Of a stretch of DNA of 64,000 nucleotides, positions 1 to 15,300 are shown one piece after another. The translations under genes were made by a program, and so were the position numbers. Below the pieces are notes generated by a model. That model worked only from the letters and a program-made list of their open reading frames with translations, did no database searches and was not told where the DNA came from. Source of the stretch: Puffinus mauretanicus. Taxonomy: Eukaryota > Chordata > Aves > Procellariiformes > Procellariidae. The stretch covers positions 1,488,001 through 1,552,000 of the forward strand of contig JAJKFH010003762.1 in NCBI GenBank assembly GCA_023333565.1, written 5' to 3'. Numbering within the stretch: position 1 is the stretch's first letter; each line of letters starts with the position of its first letter.

Positions 1-66
1 CTGAAGTAAACCCTGCTCTTTAAGTATTTGAATACTTAAGTAATGATACTGCCATCAAAAAATGCC

Positions 67-72
67 TTTATT
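67..72 (-). terminator. AATAAA polyadenylation hexamer just after the ANAPC10 stop
   Basis: A perfect AATAAA on the minus strand lies 18 nt after the stop codon, with a U/G-rich stretch further downstream. It would give a 3' UTR of only about 40 nt. Longer isoforms using sites outside the window are likely, and use of this one is unproven. Confidence 0.35.
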
Positions 73-90
73 ATTTCTCATTAAGAAATT

Positions 91-321
91 TTATCTTATG
101 GAGCGATACATCATGAAATCAATTGTTGTACATCTAGGGAATTTACCAATAGAGCTCTCTTCCACCGGGGTGTACACTTTGATTTGTCTCATGTGAGTGT
201 CTCTTCCATTTTGGTGATTAGCTAGAACAGCAATCTGAATCATAAACGTGCGAATAGGCTTCTTATGAGTATCTGTTAAAGGAACATGAATCCAGCCGCT
301 TGGTTCCACTAATTCAAGTTG
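91..321 (-). CDS. ANAPC10: ANAPC10 exon 5, terminal coding exon (residues 110-185)
   Basis: The acceptor tttttggcag leads into [20 protein letters not shown]. The exon continues through the [17 protein letters not shown] and [10 protein letters not shown] strands to MMYRSIR and a TAA at 93-91. It contains the conserved DOC core and the C-terminal IR tail. The 3' UTR runs left out of the window. Confidence 0.97.
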   Translation of the reverse strand, partial: QLELVEPSGWIHVPLTDTHKKPIRTFMIQIAVLANHQNGRDTHMRQIKVYTPVEESSIGKFPRCTTIDFMMYRSIR

Positions 322-3300
322 CTGCCAAAAACAAGACAAAAAAGCAAAACATTCAGAAACAGTTAACATACTTAATATAAATGATCACATATTAAACCTG
401 TTTAATAGACCAGAGACTTGCAAATCAGATTTCAGTTACTTTTTCAAATGAATTTGAAATAGTACAGTTGAATACTCATAGCTAATTTACTGCTGGTGTA
501 ATTGGATATAAATTAATTTGGTTGACTACAGTTGTGTTTGCTTTTGCCTTTCGGAATCTACCCTTCATTTTGTGCTTTAACCTTAAAATAAAAATCAATA
601 TAAAAAAATACAGACTTGAGTATAAATTCAAGAAAGTCAAAGCAGTACTATCTGGATCTTGTTACTGAAGTACACTGCTCAAAGATGACAGAAAATACGC
701 ATCTTAAAGTTAAATTGTTTTATCTAGGCACTCTGAACTAAAATATGCTAGAACGGCTTACGTAGGAAACTAAATCCACACAAAGTCTGGGTTTTCAGAA
801 ATTCCTTAGATTATTAGGGGGACTGGGGAGGAGGAAGAGGAAGATGACAGCGGAAAAAATACAGGATAACTCACAGACTTCATCTCACCTATGTGTCAAG
901 ACAGATGCCTGGCCAATTAGTAACTGCTGCACAGCCATTTATTCACATTCTAAGGTCCACTTTGGCTTGGCTTTTACACAACAAACCAAGTGTAATATGA
1001 TTATTTTTTTCTTTTTTAATTTTGATCCTACAGAAACCAATGTCAAAGCAAGCAAAGAATTTCATTTCGTTAACTCTAAACCACATCACTGACACATCAG
1101 CATGCTGAAATCAAGCTAGATGCTATGCAGAAGTGTGGTAACAGCTTTTGTTTAAAGCTAGTTGCCTAACTTCAAAGCACAGCTCAAAACACATATGGAA
1201 GAGCACACAAGTAAGCGGAAGTCTTGGGGGGGAAGGGGGGGGAACACAACCCAAAACAGTTGTCCACAAGCAAGTGGATTTCACACAGCTAAGCATATAA
1301 GACTGCTGTTCTTAGCAGTTGAGTTCCTCCAAGGCAGACCTATGCTTTGAGCAGCTCAAAATTCCCATCTTTCTCCTGAAAATACTGCATGACAAACATC
1401 CTGTCAAATGCTTTGCCTTTGCTGAAGCTTTCAAAAGACCCATCTGAGATCTACTGTTTCAGAGACAGCAAATACCCTGAGGGAATGATCCAAGAAAAAA
1501 GTGAAGAAGGGGGGGGAAAAAAAGTTTGACGACTACTTTAAGTTTAAAGAGACAAAAAACCCCTCTCACACCTCCACCTTAAAAAACCAGAAAGAACCCC
1601 CCCTCACCCCAGCCCAAAACTCTCCACTGCTGCAGGCTCTCCAACAAATAATTTCCAAAGCATTAAATTCACTAAACCTTAGCAACAAATCTTTTCACTC
1701 TGGGAGCTAGACACTTCCACAAACACACATTCACTTACTTGTTTTAACCCTGTCCCTTTCAAAAAACCTACAAAAATCTTTTTTGCATAGGGAACTTCAG
1801 GTAACAGTTGGCTTTACAAATTGATAAAAAAGATGACTGTTGAAGCGGCTTTACAAAGGGCAAATTTATCATGGTGAGGTAGTAGTCAACAGTTTGAGCA
1901 AGTATGCTTTCCATCTCCACAGTGAACAGAAAGGATGAGGATCCCAGTAATATTTTATTCAACTAGAACTAAGGTAAAGTGGCTATGATTTAGAAGAGAA
2001 TTAAAAGGTTATTGCTAATTAAACTTGCATTTTAATATTATTCTCACAGTCTACAAATTTTGACTGCTGATTCAAAGTGGAAAAATTAAGTTCCAGAGCT
2101 ATGATATTGGGATTTTTATGCTTGGATCAGTATGAAGTGGATTAGTTAATACAGTAAAAAAAAAAGTACTACTTTCTATAGGTTGACATCATTGGTTTCA
2201 GACAGATCCAATATAGTTCAGGCTTGCATGCTTTATGGGGAAAGAAATTGCAAAGACTGAAATAATGACTCCACCTCCAGGAGAGCTACCAAGGGATTGG
2301 CAAAATTGGACTATTTGTACAGAAGGAAGTTGGATGCTTATTAAATTCAGAGAAAAATTCCATCTTTTATTTTAAGAGAATTATTAGGGTCATAAGCATA
2401 AGCATTGGAAAGTTAAGAGTTGCAAAGGTAATTTTATTAATGTAATAATATACTTGTATCTTATTACATAAATAAACTTTTGATTACATATTTATGAATG
2501 CTTTGTTTCATCCCTGATCAATGGGAGGTGGTCATACGCTTTATTTATAGCATGTTATTTTTCAGACCTGCTACAAAGGCAACTAATTTCTTCACGAGTC
2601 TTTCTACAGAGATGGGACAAGTAATTTCTACATCTGTAAAACAGGCAACTGAGGCATTAGGTTAATTAAATTAAAATATTCCCTAGTTCCAGATGTCAAA
2701 TTTCACATACTTTGAACCTGATTTTTACTGTCCTTAGTAGCATACAGTATTTTACATGAGGTTTAGCTCCCACTGAGTTCACTTGCAGTTATAAGTGTCT
2801 GCATTTCTGTGAATTGATAAGAGTTCTCAAACCAGCCACGAGAACACACAGTATGAGCAGCCACCTAGGAACAGTTATTTGAGTGCACCATGTAAAAACA
2901 CCATGACTAAGCACAGATTGCACAAAATTCATCAAGCAGCATTCAATTGTCTTAACCACAAAGCCTTTTTTTTATTCCTGAAATCTCTGCTTCACTTACT
3001 CCACATGTTCTAACTTCTGTAACAGAGAAATACACATCCTTTACTGTACAAATCCTGGACTTATCCTCAGAATAGACCCCTTACCCCATTCCAATCAAAG
3101 CGTGCAACACTTGTGATGAAGTTGGAGGCTGTACTACAAAATATTAAGTGCAAGAGGTCCCAGTTAGACTTAAATGTTTGAAAAAAGTGAGCTCTTGATT
3201 TTTGCCCTCTAAATAACATTACTGTACTGACATTTTTGGAGTCTAACTTTTTTTTTTTAAATTGATGCCTACATAGTTCAGTAAAATGATTAAAGCCTTG

Positions 3301-6300
3301 AGACCCACTCAGCTACTGAAGTTTAAATACAATAAAACCTAAAAATTATTATCTGAACATCCACTAGAAAAGGAAGTAATATTTTGCCAATATGATACAC
3401 ACATTTCCTGTGACCAAAGGAATGGTACACACACACGCGCTCCTAAATTCTTCTCCTCCACATCTGTCATGCTCTTTCAGATCAGTGAGACAGTTTCTTT
3501 TTCCAGAGGGCCCAGGTCTTTCACCAGGGAGAAGGAACAGGACATGGGAATAGGCGGTGGTGGTACAAGACAAAATGCTGCCCACTCTTAGTTAAATGTC
3601 AGCACCCAGATACAGCCGTTACAATTCCTAGCAGAAGTGGGATGAAATATGCAGCTCTACTCTGCCTGGAGCATTCCCAGTGTGAACAGAATCTAAAGGA
3701 AACTTACTGTGAAGTTTTAAGAAATTCCTATTAAGCCCATGCAAATGGCAATCTTTCAAAGCCTTGTAAACCGGTCTGGAAATTTGGGTGGATTTTTACA
3801 GGGAGGCAAAAGGCACATCCTCAACACAAAGGCTGAACTATTGCCAAATTTCAAATCCTTGCTTCAGAGCTTGGGGGCACTGGAGCATCAAAGAAGGACA
3901 CCAGAATATTCTCACACAAGCAAAATAGCATACTTTTCACTAGCCTTATTCTTGGAACAGAACTGCTTTGGCTGAAACTTTCAAAAAAATTCAACCCAAA
4001 GCAGACATCTGGCATGGAAAAAATCTGTCTGAACTGAACTTTGGCAAAAGTTAAAGTAACTAAGAGTTAAGCCTTAAAATGGAAAGGGTCACGCAACCTT
4101 AAATACAGGTGGCACTAGCAGTTCTACCTATAGTAAATACTATACTTTAAATCCATTTCAGTTGACTTTGCTGTCAACCCTGTTCTTTAAAACCACTAGC
4201 CACTATATATACACACATATATACGTTTCACCCCAACTCTACAGCATAAGTCCACTATGAGAAAATACCAGATTAAGTTTCCTCCTGTATTTTTTACTCC
4301 TATGTATGTCATTAAGAATCAGTCACAATTAACTGGCTTCCAGAAAAGTTTTAAAAATCAGCTATATTATTAATTACCTGAGTGAAATTAAAAATTGGAA
4401 GTTTCTTTCTGTTATGTGTTTTACCAGAAAAGGTTAAAAAAGGGAAACAAAGGAAAGAATCAATGCAAGTTCAATATTAGTGACTCAGGACAGTTCCTGC
4501 AGCTCTAGACTAATCTTATATACAATATACTAAAAGCCTAGGGTTTGTTTTTGTTTTTGTGGGGGTTTTTTGTGTTTTTTGTTTGGTTTTTGTTTTGGGG
4601 GGTTTGGTTTTTTTGTTGTTGTTTTTTTGTTTTTGTTTTTAATTTGCTTCTAATACTATAAATTCTGCGACAATTGGTAAACAAGAGCATCAAAGTCAAA
4701 ATAAAGGCACAAAGGGATAAAAATTGAAATGGAAAAATCACTCACCTGTCCTTTGCTGCTGTTATATACTCTTATCTATCTCTTCTCCTGCTTTCTCTCC
4801 ATTGCTGTCTTATTTTTCCTGTCCTCTGCGTGCTACAGCTTTACCTATGGACATATACTCCCACTCCAGTAATCCATGTTATTTTGAAAACCAAAGCAGA
4901 AATAATGTCCTCAATGGAAATCTCGTCCCCAGCCAATTTAATAGCCCTGTTTCTTCACTTTATTGTATAGTCCAGGGGTTCTACAGAATTCCACACACAT
5001 TTGGCAAGGCTACTATTGCAAATAATGAGTGTTCTACCATAGAAGATGCAAACCACACAACAAAATAAAAATTTAAAAAAGGAAAAAAAAAATCAAGGCC
5101 AAAGCAACTTGAGGTTACACTTCAGAAAGATGACTGGGCACAAGACCAGAGCTTTTAAGACGAAGTTTGTTGTACACTGGTATTGCTGGCCTCCTTATAG
5201 GATATGAGATTATTTATCCAAAGAAGGTTTTTCTATTGTACTTAATCCTACTTAAGTTGAATATTGACCTCTTTTCCATACTCAGTGATATTCTGCTTAA
5301 ATTCTGTGGTGTCTTCAAAGTGGCATATAACTCAAACTGCTACTTCTACTAGGCCTATAAACCCAACCCAAGTTGTTTGCTGTATTTACAGTAGGCTAAC
5401 ATCCTTGAAACAATACATGACTTTTGTTGCCTTATGAAGATATCTGTTGTGAAGATACAGAAAGGAATAAAAAAACAGTGTAAGTAGTTTCATATTCAGG
5501 GTCATTACAAACACATTCCAGAATGTATGCTAGACAGACTTCAGGGGAATAAGTTTTTTTATGCATATATAGGAAGAAAAAGTAGCCTGTTTTCTTCCCC
5601 TAGAGAAAAAATCCTCTTCTGCACACATGTACTGACAGAAAGCTGAGAATTACTGCTGCCATCGCAGCTTCAGCATGATATAACATGATTCTGAGATGTT
5701 GGTACCTCATCACATTTCCATCTGTGCTACTAGATCCAAATGACAACACATATTTCTAGTGGCTGCCTCTAAAACAGGCTGTGAAACCAAACAGCATTTG
5801 ATTTTACTCCTACTTTTCCCATAAAACTGTTAAAGCTGCTTCTTTAGTGACGTAGCCATCTTTGAAATTAAAAGTAATGGCTAGACTCTTCTTCACAAAT
5901 ATAATTTGCCTTTCTATGTGCTTAACTAGTTCTTACCATACAGCTATATAAAAAACCCTAAGGTTTTCAAAGCAAGTGTTCTCAATACTGTATTCCTCCA
6001 AACAGAAGATGATTATAAAACTAAGTTCCAGCGAAAATAAATGCTATTTTCAGAAATGGAATATTTATCAATACACAGTCTTTCTCCAAGTTGAGTGGTC
6101 AAATATGGGAAAGGCTTTTCCTTGTTTAGCCTTTGTTTTTTTTACAGCTATCCAAATATGTTTTCACAACAACTAGCAAAGAGAAAGAAGGCTGGCTAAA
6201 TTTCCAAAATTCTCTTTCCATAACTGCCATGTCCTACCATATAGCTACCAGGATTCAGAATCATTAGAACTCTGCATAATTCCAAGTATTGGAACTGTCA

Positions 6301-9300
6301 ACACATGAAGTAGCAGAGCTTGGGCTTCAGCCATCACTTCACTTAGGAAGGAAGAGAACCAGTTAATAGCAGTGATGCACCAGTTCCAGCAGAAAAATGA
6401 AGCATGTCCAAAAGAAACTTTGCAAGTTCCAAGTGAGTCAAAGGAGGGACACCACATTAGCAGCTTAACAAGAAACACAGAACATGCTCAAAGGACCCAC
6501 TGTGAAAAGCACACTTCTTTGCTCTAACGAAGCAACGACCACCTAAGGAGGTGGCTCTGTGGTCTTAATCAGTCACCTACTTAAACGGTCAAGAAATCTA
6601 ACTTCAGTCCATTAGGTAAGAGAAGTTTTCCATTCTTCCAAATAGCAGTTCCTGAAGAGTCTAGAGGAGACAGTCCCTGCCTTAGGAAGATTCAACTATG
6701 GATTTGCGCAGACAGGAGACTAGTTGCAGAATAAGCTATATTAGGCAGTGAAATCTGCAAATACCAAAAATTCCTATCATATATAAGCTTTTTGTTCAAA
6801 TGAGCTGAAAGAAATAACTTTTGGGAAGACTGGCAACGTTGAAAAAGAGAAAGGTCAAAAAGATCCTTGCAAAAAGTTTTACAGAACCTCCTTCTTCGGA
6901 CTATTCTGCTCCAGATTAAAACAGTAAAAATTAACCAATTCCCAGGTGTTAGAAAGTTGTATCCGATTAAACTAAAGACAACTAAACACACAAGTCAAGC
7001 TAGAAAGAGTAAGTAAAGTTTACTGATATAGATTACCAAAATAAATATTTGTCACAGAATATGTATCTGAGCCTAGAAGGAGCATAGAAGTCAACAAGTG
7101 CTCAATCAGCTCAACATAACAGGGAAACACTATGAAAAGTGACAAAATATATTAGGCCAAATTTTCATGAATGCACTAAATTTGACTTCATTTTGCACAG
7201 ATCAGTTTTCAACACATCTTGCCAAGTTTCTTTCAGAATCATTTGTACCCATGTAAATAATCAAATGCATCAAGTGTGCCAATTCAGTTTATGCAATTAA
7301 GCTGTTTGTAAGTGACAGTGTATATATGTCCAGCATCACCTGTAGCTTGTCTTCATTTCACTCATTTCTGAACTGTTGAATGAAATGTTAAGAAGTCTTG
7401 CAAAAATTAAATATTCTTCAGGAAATGCTCTGTAAAGCGACACTTCTGCTTTATTATGTCAAGCGAAAGAAGCTCATCATCAACTTGAGGATCTTTCACT
7501 GTAAACTCCTGGTAAAAGGCAGACATCTAAAAACTGGAGTTATAGCCTTTGAAGGGGAAGGAATCAGCTAAGACAATGTTATCCCACTATGAGGATCTCA
7601 TCCTTTAAAATACGATTGGCCAAGTTTTAAATACACTTGACAAGTTGTGAAAGAGCAACGGACTGAGGTGCAAAAAGGATTCAAACCACATAAGATTTTT
7701 TTTTTTTAAAACAATACTTGGTAAATAGCATAAAATCATTAAATTGGAGGCTAGTGTAATGCTGTGAACTAAAAGTAAAATGCTTCTAGACAGGTATCAC
7801 TGAAAACTTGCAAGTAGTTTTATACAAGATGTGCAACTGGATGGATGGAGATCTGCAGACAGATCACTCATACAATGCAAAAAAATATTGACAAACCTAT
7901 CTGAAGTCTGATCTGAAATTTATTCAAACCATGCCCCCTCTCTCTCCCCCAGCTCTTTGCCATTACTACCAACCTGATCATCAGTATGAGTTTGTCATGG
8001 CTATCCAACAGGAACTGTGATGCAGAATTGCCAGTGAGGATCCCCTTTGGGCATCACCTCAGGGACACAAAAATACGTCTGAAGAACTGGAATTCCTCAA
8101 AACAGTGTCATGTGTAAGTCCTATACTGCCTAGTGGTACTCTACATACAATCTTGATCCATTCTCATTTCCTTATGATTTAACATCCAAATTCCTACGGT
8201 TTCTTAAAACAATGCAGCTTCAATCATAGCAGCTAAATTATCACAGTTTAGTGAAGAATCACAGTTACTGTAAGCAAACAGCTACTTTACAAAAATGCAT
8301 TGATAGATTCCCAGTGTGGTTAACCAGCAAGCCATATCCTCCTTGCATGGTGGGCCAATGATTAGCATCTATGATGCTCAAATAGAGATTCTTACATTGC
8401 CTTTCCAAATTTCATGTTTGGATTACAGAAGCAGCACAACACATTGGACAATGTCAGTGGGTTATATTACATTGCCAGCTTGTAGATCATAGAAACAGGC
8501 ATGTTTCTGAAGTAAGCAGATTATGTCAATTGAGCTATGATGTAACCTAAATTTCATTTCCCAGAAGTGATTCACCAACCAACTCGTGAAATGGTTTCAT
8601 TGACTGGTCCATTTTGATATTCTTTAGAATCAGGTGTCCTGATCAGAATTTAGCCATATGGTAAAAAAGCAAGGAACCATTTGATTTGATTCTGCTGATA
8701 AAACAATGCAATCTCTTCCCAGATGTACTTCATTGATTCAGACAGAATTTCAATATTACAACAGGAATAAACTTAGGAAGAACACAACATTTAAATTTAA
8801 CCCATGAAATGTTAACCAGGGAAAGTCAGGGTTTGCATTGTTATTGCCCTCATAGTTTGTCTTTGAAATCTTCTGCAATCAGATGAGGAGCATGTAAGAG
8901 GACAACCATTAAGTCTTAGACATGAGGGGAGTGTCTGGTGAGTAAGTATGCACATAAGACTATTGTCAAATGGGAGAAAATGGGGTACAACTGCACATGC
9001 TGTGGAAGACCAAGAATTTTATGACATGGACTCACAGGAAAAACAGCTGTCTCCAAAGCATCAAGTGATAAAGAATCATAAGCACTGATGCCTGAAAAAA
9101 GGTCAAGGCTGTGCTGAACTGCCCACATAAAAAACTCCTGACAGATGAAGTCACTTTGGTGAAAGTCCCACAGGTTGATACACGGATGGTCTGGACACAT
9201 GTGGAGGGGCCCCTGTCCGTGGTACTTAAGAACCACCACCCTGCCCATCACGCTCACACTACTGCATCCGCTCACAGTACTTGCCGGTAACACTTGTACA

Positions 9301-12300
9301 ATCAGGTACATGCAGCCTGAGAAACAAATAAATAGCCTGCCAAATGCTCAGCTACAGTGGATTTGTCAGCCAAAACTGTCTTACTCAACTGTAATTTCAA
9401 AAAAATATTGTCTGCTTACTCTGGGTGGCAGAAAAAGAGCAAGCAAAAGGAAAGAAAAAGAAAAAACAGACAACAAGTTTTGAATATTTCATCCTCTAGA
9501 ATTTGGCTGAAAACAGCTCTTGATTCTAGAAAATGTATCTGCAAAAACCATCAGGAATTTGTCACAGGAATTTGTTTGCTGGGAAAGTCTCTCTGGAAAG
9601 AAAGGAACACTGTTTTCACATTTGTTGTGCCATATACACTTTTTAAAAATATATTCTGTGAGGGACAATGCATAGGCACCTCAAAATTCATTACAAAAAT
9701 ATGTCTCAAGACATATATAATGTTTCAGAGAAGGCCAAAAATGTTAAATAGGCTTGGACAGTTTGGTCTCAAGTCCCACATCTTTAAAATCCTATTTTTT
9801 TTGTTGAGCGAGGTCACTTGAACCTTTACATAATAGAGTTTATGTTTGATACATCTACAAATTAAATCTCATTAGAGGAGGACTGCCTGTCTGTGTATGT
9901 TTTAAGTGGCAGCCAAGTGGCAGCCATCCTATCCACTGGAACTTAAGAAAAATACAAAAACCTTCTCCCAGTCCCTTTGGAAAGCAGAGTGATCAAATCA
10001 GCAAATATAGAGCGACAGCGCAGTCTAGCATGGAGTTTCATATGTGCACGTATGGACATAAGGCCTAAAACTCCAAAGCAAACCTTCAACCCACAGCAGG
10101 AAGTCATCTAAGTTTAGTTTGGTTTCAGCTAAAACAGATTCCATCTTAACAGGAACCTATTGCTCCAGAAGAAATACTGTCTCCGACTGAAATCAGTCAT
10201 AACAGCTGTGAAATTTTGGATCTCTGATTTAATGAAAAATGGTTTTCATAATTCATTTAAGGATCAGTCAACAGTGGAGGAAGGGAAGGCAAACATATCC
10301 TAAGCCCATTAGCATTCTCCTGCTGGGACCTACGTCTCATTAAGCAGCTGTCACAATAGACAGGAATGCCATACCTTTGCAGGTGCACTGCTATTAAACT
10401 TTGAGAAGGCTCCTGGTATCAGGGGAAATCCTTCAGACCTACAGGGATTTGGCTCCAATGTGAATCTCGGTTACTTCCCTTGAGCTTGGCAGATAGTATG
10501 CTGAAGCTGAAAAAGCAACAAAAAAAAAATTCTTGAGCTTATGCTCTATAGTGGTGGCCTGGCTGACAGTGTCAAAAATAGGTAATGCAGCCCAAAACAA
10601 ACTTTCTGCTTCAGTTTGCCTACTTCTGGTACCTAAGTTGTTTAAAGTCTAAGTTGCAGACATACTGGAACAGACTGCATCTGGGCAGTCTGGTCATAAA
10701 AATGAATGGTAGAAAAAGCTATGGTTTGCTGCAAGTCTTTAAACTTTCCAAAATTCCAGCATTCTGAAAGAGGGATGAGGGATTTTTTTTTAATTTATTA
10801 TTATTTTTTTAAAAACCAGAGTACTATCCAACTAAAATTATCAGTAGCTCAGAGTATTATAGATGCAGATGGGAGAAGGGAAACAGTACATTTAAAAATA
10901 AACACACAAAAAATTACTAGAAAAATATATAGCCAACACTGCACATTTAGAAACAAATGCACATCTCATTCAGTAAAATCAAACCATTTTATATCTTTTG
11001 GGAAACACTTCAAATTGTGAAAGCTTATCTCACTGCAATGTTTTTTCATTTTACGGACAAGTAACTAAGGAGGAAGCCCCATATACACAAGGTAACAGGT
11101 AAGTATCCTACTAAGTAGGAGTCCGGCAGATGATGTCCAACTGATAACAAGTAATTTTTGGTATGCTGCATGACGACACAGAATAGAATCAGAAGATTTT
11201 CTAACAATTACATGTTTAAAGGATCAACTGTTGTAAAAATGGAGCAAACGATGGCATAAACATGGCAAATGTGATTCACAGAACAGTTGCTTTGAAAACC
11301 CTTCCAGTAACTTCTACCTGATCAGAAGACAGGAAAAAAACAGGGAGACTGCTTTGCCAAAAAAAAAAAAAAAAAAGTGTCAAACACAACAAAACAAAAA
11401 CCCATACAATTTTCCAAGTTCATTCCAATAAATGGCACTATCTGCAGTCAAACTTTCTAGTTACAACACAAAATACAAAATAGTGACAGAACTATCAAAA
11501 AAACCATCTGGTTAAGTATGTGGACTAAGGTTTTCATAACAAAGGAAATAGGGCACAAAGTTCTTAAAAAATTACTTAAGACAACAGATTACTAGCCCTT
11601 CTATTTAAATTCTTATCTTAGTCATGAATTTGAGTTCCTGCCTCCCACCCAAAAAAAGCACTGAAAAGGCTTAAGATTTTCCAATTCCTGTACTAAGATC
11701 TAAAAACCTTAGTCTCTCTTCAAAGCAGCATCCATCCAAAATAAGGGCATTATCTCCTACAGTTTCCAGGTGAGTCAGGCTGCTCTCAGGGAAGATAGTA
11801 GCACTTCAACCATCTACTGAAGAGAGGTAGGGGAAACCAGGAAGTAGGATAGCAGAAAGTGAAAGAGCAGAGAGCTATACAAAGAGAACAAAAAATAAGT
11901 TGAACAAGAGCATGCTACAGCAAAGAAGTCTGAAAATATATTTTAAAAAACCCTCTGAAGTTCAGGTGAATTTACATTACAAATGGGACTGCTGGCCAAA
12001 GAAGGGGAGGTGTTAATATTGGCAGTTGCCTTTTATGAAAGGTAACAGAACACCACAGAATCCTACAAGAAAGGAGAGAATAAGCAGAATTTCCTGTAAG
12101 CAAAGAAACATGGGCTTTAAAAGAAAATCCTACAATAGTTACTTGTTAAGCAACGGTCTTATACAAGATGACATTAAGGCAAATACAATTAAGACATCAG
12201 AAACCAGGAGATAGAAGAGCATAAAGGAAGAGGTCCTATCAATTTTTCTGAACCAGAACTGTTGGGTACAAGCAGAAACAATATAAATGGACTGTATGGA

Positions 12301-15300
12301 TGCACTGCACAATTTTATTGAAAATGGAAGTTAAACAACTGAAATCACTACCGGGAAATAACTAAGCTTACAAAGATGCAGAGGTTTGCAAAATGGATGA
12401 AAACTGTACTTCCGATGTCTGCAGTTCCCATTTGTTCCAAGGTATATAATGGAATGATACTATGTTTGTGTGAAAGTGCAAAAAAAATCAGCTCATAATT
12501 TACCTTCAAAATTGTTTAGCCATATCCAGGAAATATGTCTAGACATAGCTACAGTTAAATTATACAAAGAAAGTATTTGAAAAAAGTCAGATTATGCAAT
12601 GAATATTAAAGTGTCTGAAAACTAGCCACACTGAGTTAATCCTATATCAAATCATCTTGAATAACTTCGCGGAGATAGCCTAGTGATTACACTCCACGCC
12701 TTGCACTTTGCATCCCAGAGAATGCTGGAATGCTTCAGAAAATTAATATGGCAAATGAATAAATATAACAAAATGGGAATATCACGAGATTTTAAAAAGT
12801 CAATAGTAGTAATAGCAGACAGCTGCTAGCTCTGAAGTACCCTTTGTAGGTGAGGGGGAGAAAGTACATCTAAAACAAAGAAAAACATTCCCCTCGCTGA
12901 AAAGGGCTCTTATTACACATTGAAGAGAACTAGATTTCTGATCTTCTACCAGAAGACGGGCCTACAAAACTGCATGGCTCTAACATTTTATCTGTCACAC
13001 AAAAATGTAGTTCCTGAGTGACTTTAATTGTTAGAAAAAGACTGCAATAAATTATACCCGAGTGCTACCAAATTAAAAAATCCTACTTATTCTTTACCAG
13101 CAAGAGGACAAGTTGTTGCTTTGTAAGACAAACACTGGGGTTAAGTGAAAGCATTTCTCCTGGTTCCACAGGAATGACTTGTTTCTGAGGAAGTAGACAT
13201 TGATTTCCTAAACCCAAGGAATTTAAAGACCCTACACTTATGTAAATAATGCCCAAATCCTGCAGAAGTATAATATACATACAAGTAAAACATTTTTGCA
13301 TCTGGATAAGGACCCTGTGGATGCAGATACTCAGTAAAGCTAAGCGGGGCAAAACCTGATAAACTGTAACATTACTCAAGTTCATTATAGCATGCCAGAT
13401 TTCAATAAGCATAAGCAGAGTAACATTTCACAGGATCCAGAGCAGATATAATGCTCAACTCAAGGAATATTTACTCATTGGAAACAAATGCAAGAGACTG
13501 TTGTGAAAACTATTTGTGTAAATTTAAAATGCAATGCAATGTCTCATCTGAGAAAGATCCCAAATTCATAAACATGTCTCACTGGAGATATATTTTCGAA
13601 CGAATGAACTTTTTAAAAGAGAAGAAATAGGAGTATATCTGTCAGAGGTTCAGCTGGGTAGTTTTACTTGAGCCAGAATACACTTTCATAAATTTGCAAA
13701 GCTGGAATCAGGACTGTTGCCCAATGGAAGCATTTAATTTTACATCTACAGACAATTTTTTTCTTTAACGTACTGGAACAAATGCAGTAGAGTTTTTACC
13801 TTTTGCTTGTGCTTTCTTACAAATCCATATGTAAGCGTGTCCAGAAAAATGCAAGGCTATGTTTCATTGTTTAACGTGAAGGTCAGACTCCGGACTCTAC
13901 TTCTCTCAATCTAGATGAATTCTATTTCTTGACTTCTTTCTAGATTCCTCAAGGCATCATTCAATCAAAGAATGTACAGTTCAAAGATATTCAGACGGAG
14001 CTATACAGTGCTGGGCTAATGACTACCTTACTGCAACAGCATGTCTACTATAAAGAGCAGTCTGGAATACTCTTAATGTTACATTCAGTAGATGTAAGAA
14101 TACCAGCTCTTCAGCATAAACTGTATGAGAATCGAAATAAAATTACATCGTGTATGCTCCTGAAGAATGAGGGAACAGTGGAAAAAACAAAACACAAGAC
14201 AGACACAATTGAAAACTTGCTTAGCCATAGGCCTACTAAATCCTAATCTAGAGTTACTGTTGGATATCGTCTTACTGCTTAGAGATGTGAAGTCAGTAAC
14301 AAGCTGATGAATTGGATTACAAATGCACGTGACTTACTGTATACCTTAAAGTCCTGTGGGTACATATGCTTCTCTGCTTAATTCAATTCTGCTATGTGAG
14401 TAAATCTTTATCTCCTCATGATAGACAGTAGAAATAAACAGAAGAAAGTCTAATAATTCCACAATAGAAGTTCTTACCCCAGCAGTGCTGGATTTACCCA
14501 AAGCCGATTTATGAAAACCTCTCCATTAAACATGGTGACCATCATAATCACAACAGAGGCCTGTTCAAACAGAGGGAAGCCTACTTGAAAATTTTACTAC
14601 ATCATTTCTCCTGATATGGAACTGCAACTCTTTTCACAACAATGAAAAAAAAATATGATTTAACGTTACTAATTATCATCAGTAACATCATCTTGCTAAG
14701 AAGTAACAAACGAATCTCAACATAAGAGAAACAAATTAGGATGTTCTGCATTTGCTAGTAGAAATTATTCAAAAAATCCTTCATACACACAGCTGAATTT
14801 GACCTCTGACAGATACAGGGAGCGAGGGGAGGAAAAAAAAAAAGGAGCATAGTAAGTATTAGGGGCTAGAGTCCTACAGTTCACTCAAAGACTGTGACTG
14901 AGAACAGCGTTCATAAAAAGCCTCAGTAAAAACTGTATTTGTTAACATTCCTTTAACATGAGACATAAAACATTCCAGAATTCATTCTGAAATAAAATAG
15001 GAGTGTGAGATAAACCTAGTTTAGGAATTGAACAAAGAAGGCTAGAGAGCACAGGCTCTCAAGCCAGATACATATGCTACATTATTACTCTCATTCCACC
15101 CTCTCTTGTGTGTTCCTGCGGAAAACGGGAAAATCCTAGGAAAGGTTTTTCTGATTCAAATGCATGATCTCAGTTATCTTATGACAGAATAAGACAGAGA
15201 ACAGTCCTCAGAAAGAAATAAGTTATACTTCAGATCTATAGAAACATTTCCACTACTTGAGATAAAGAACAGGATACAACCACATTTGAATCTGCCCCCA

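Noticed and set aside
8916..9821. 131-codon (minus) and 154-codon (plus) open frames in ANAPC10 intron 4
   Set aside because: No recognisable domain, no splice or promoter context; the length is possible by chance in 64 kb on six frames.
12671..12745. tRNA gene
   Set aside because: An A-box-like stretch is present but there is no B box, no foldable cloverleaf and no acceptor stem pairing.
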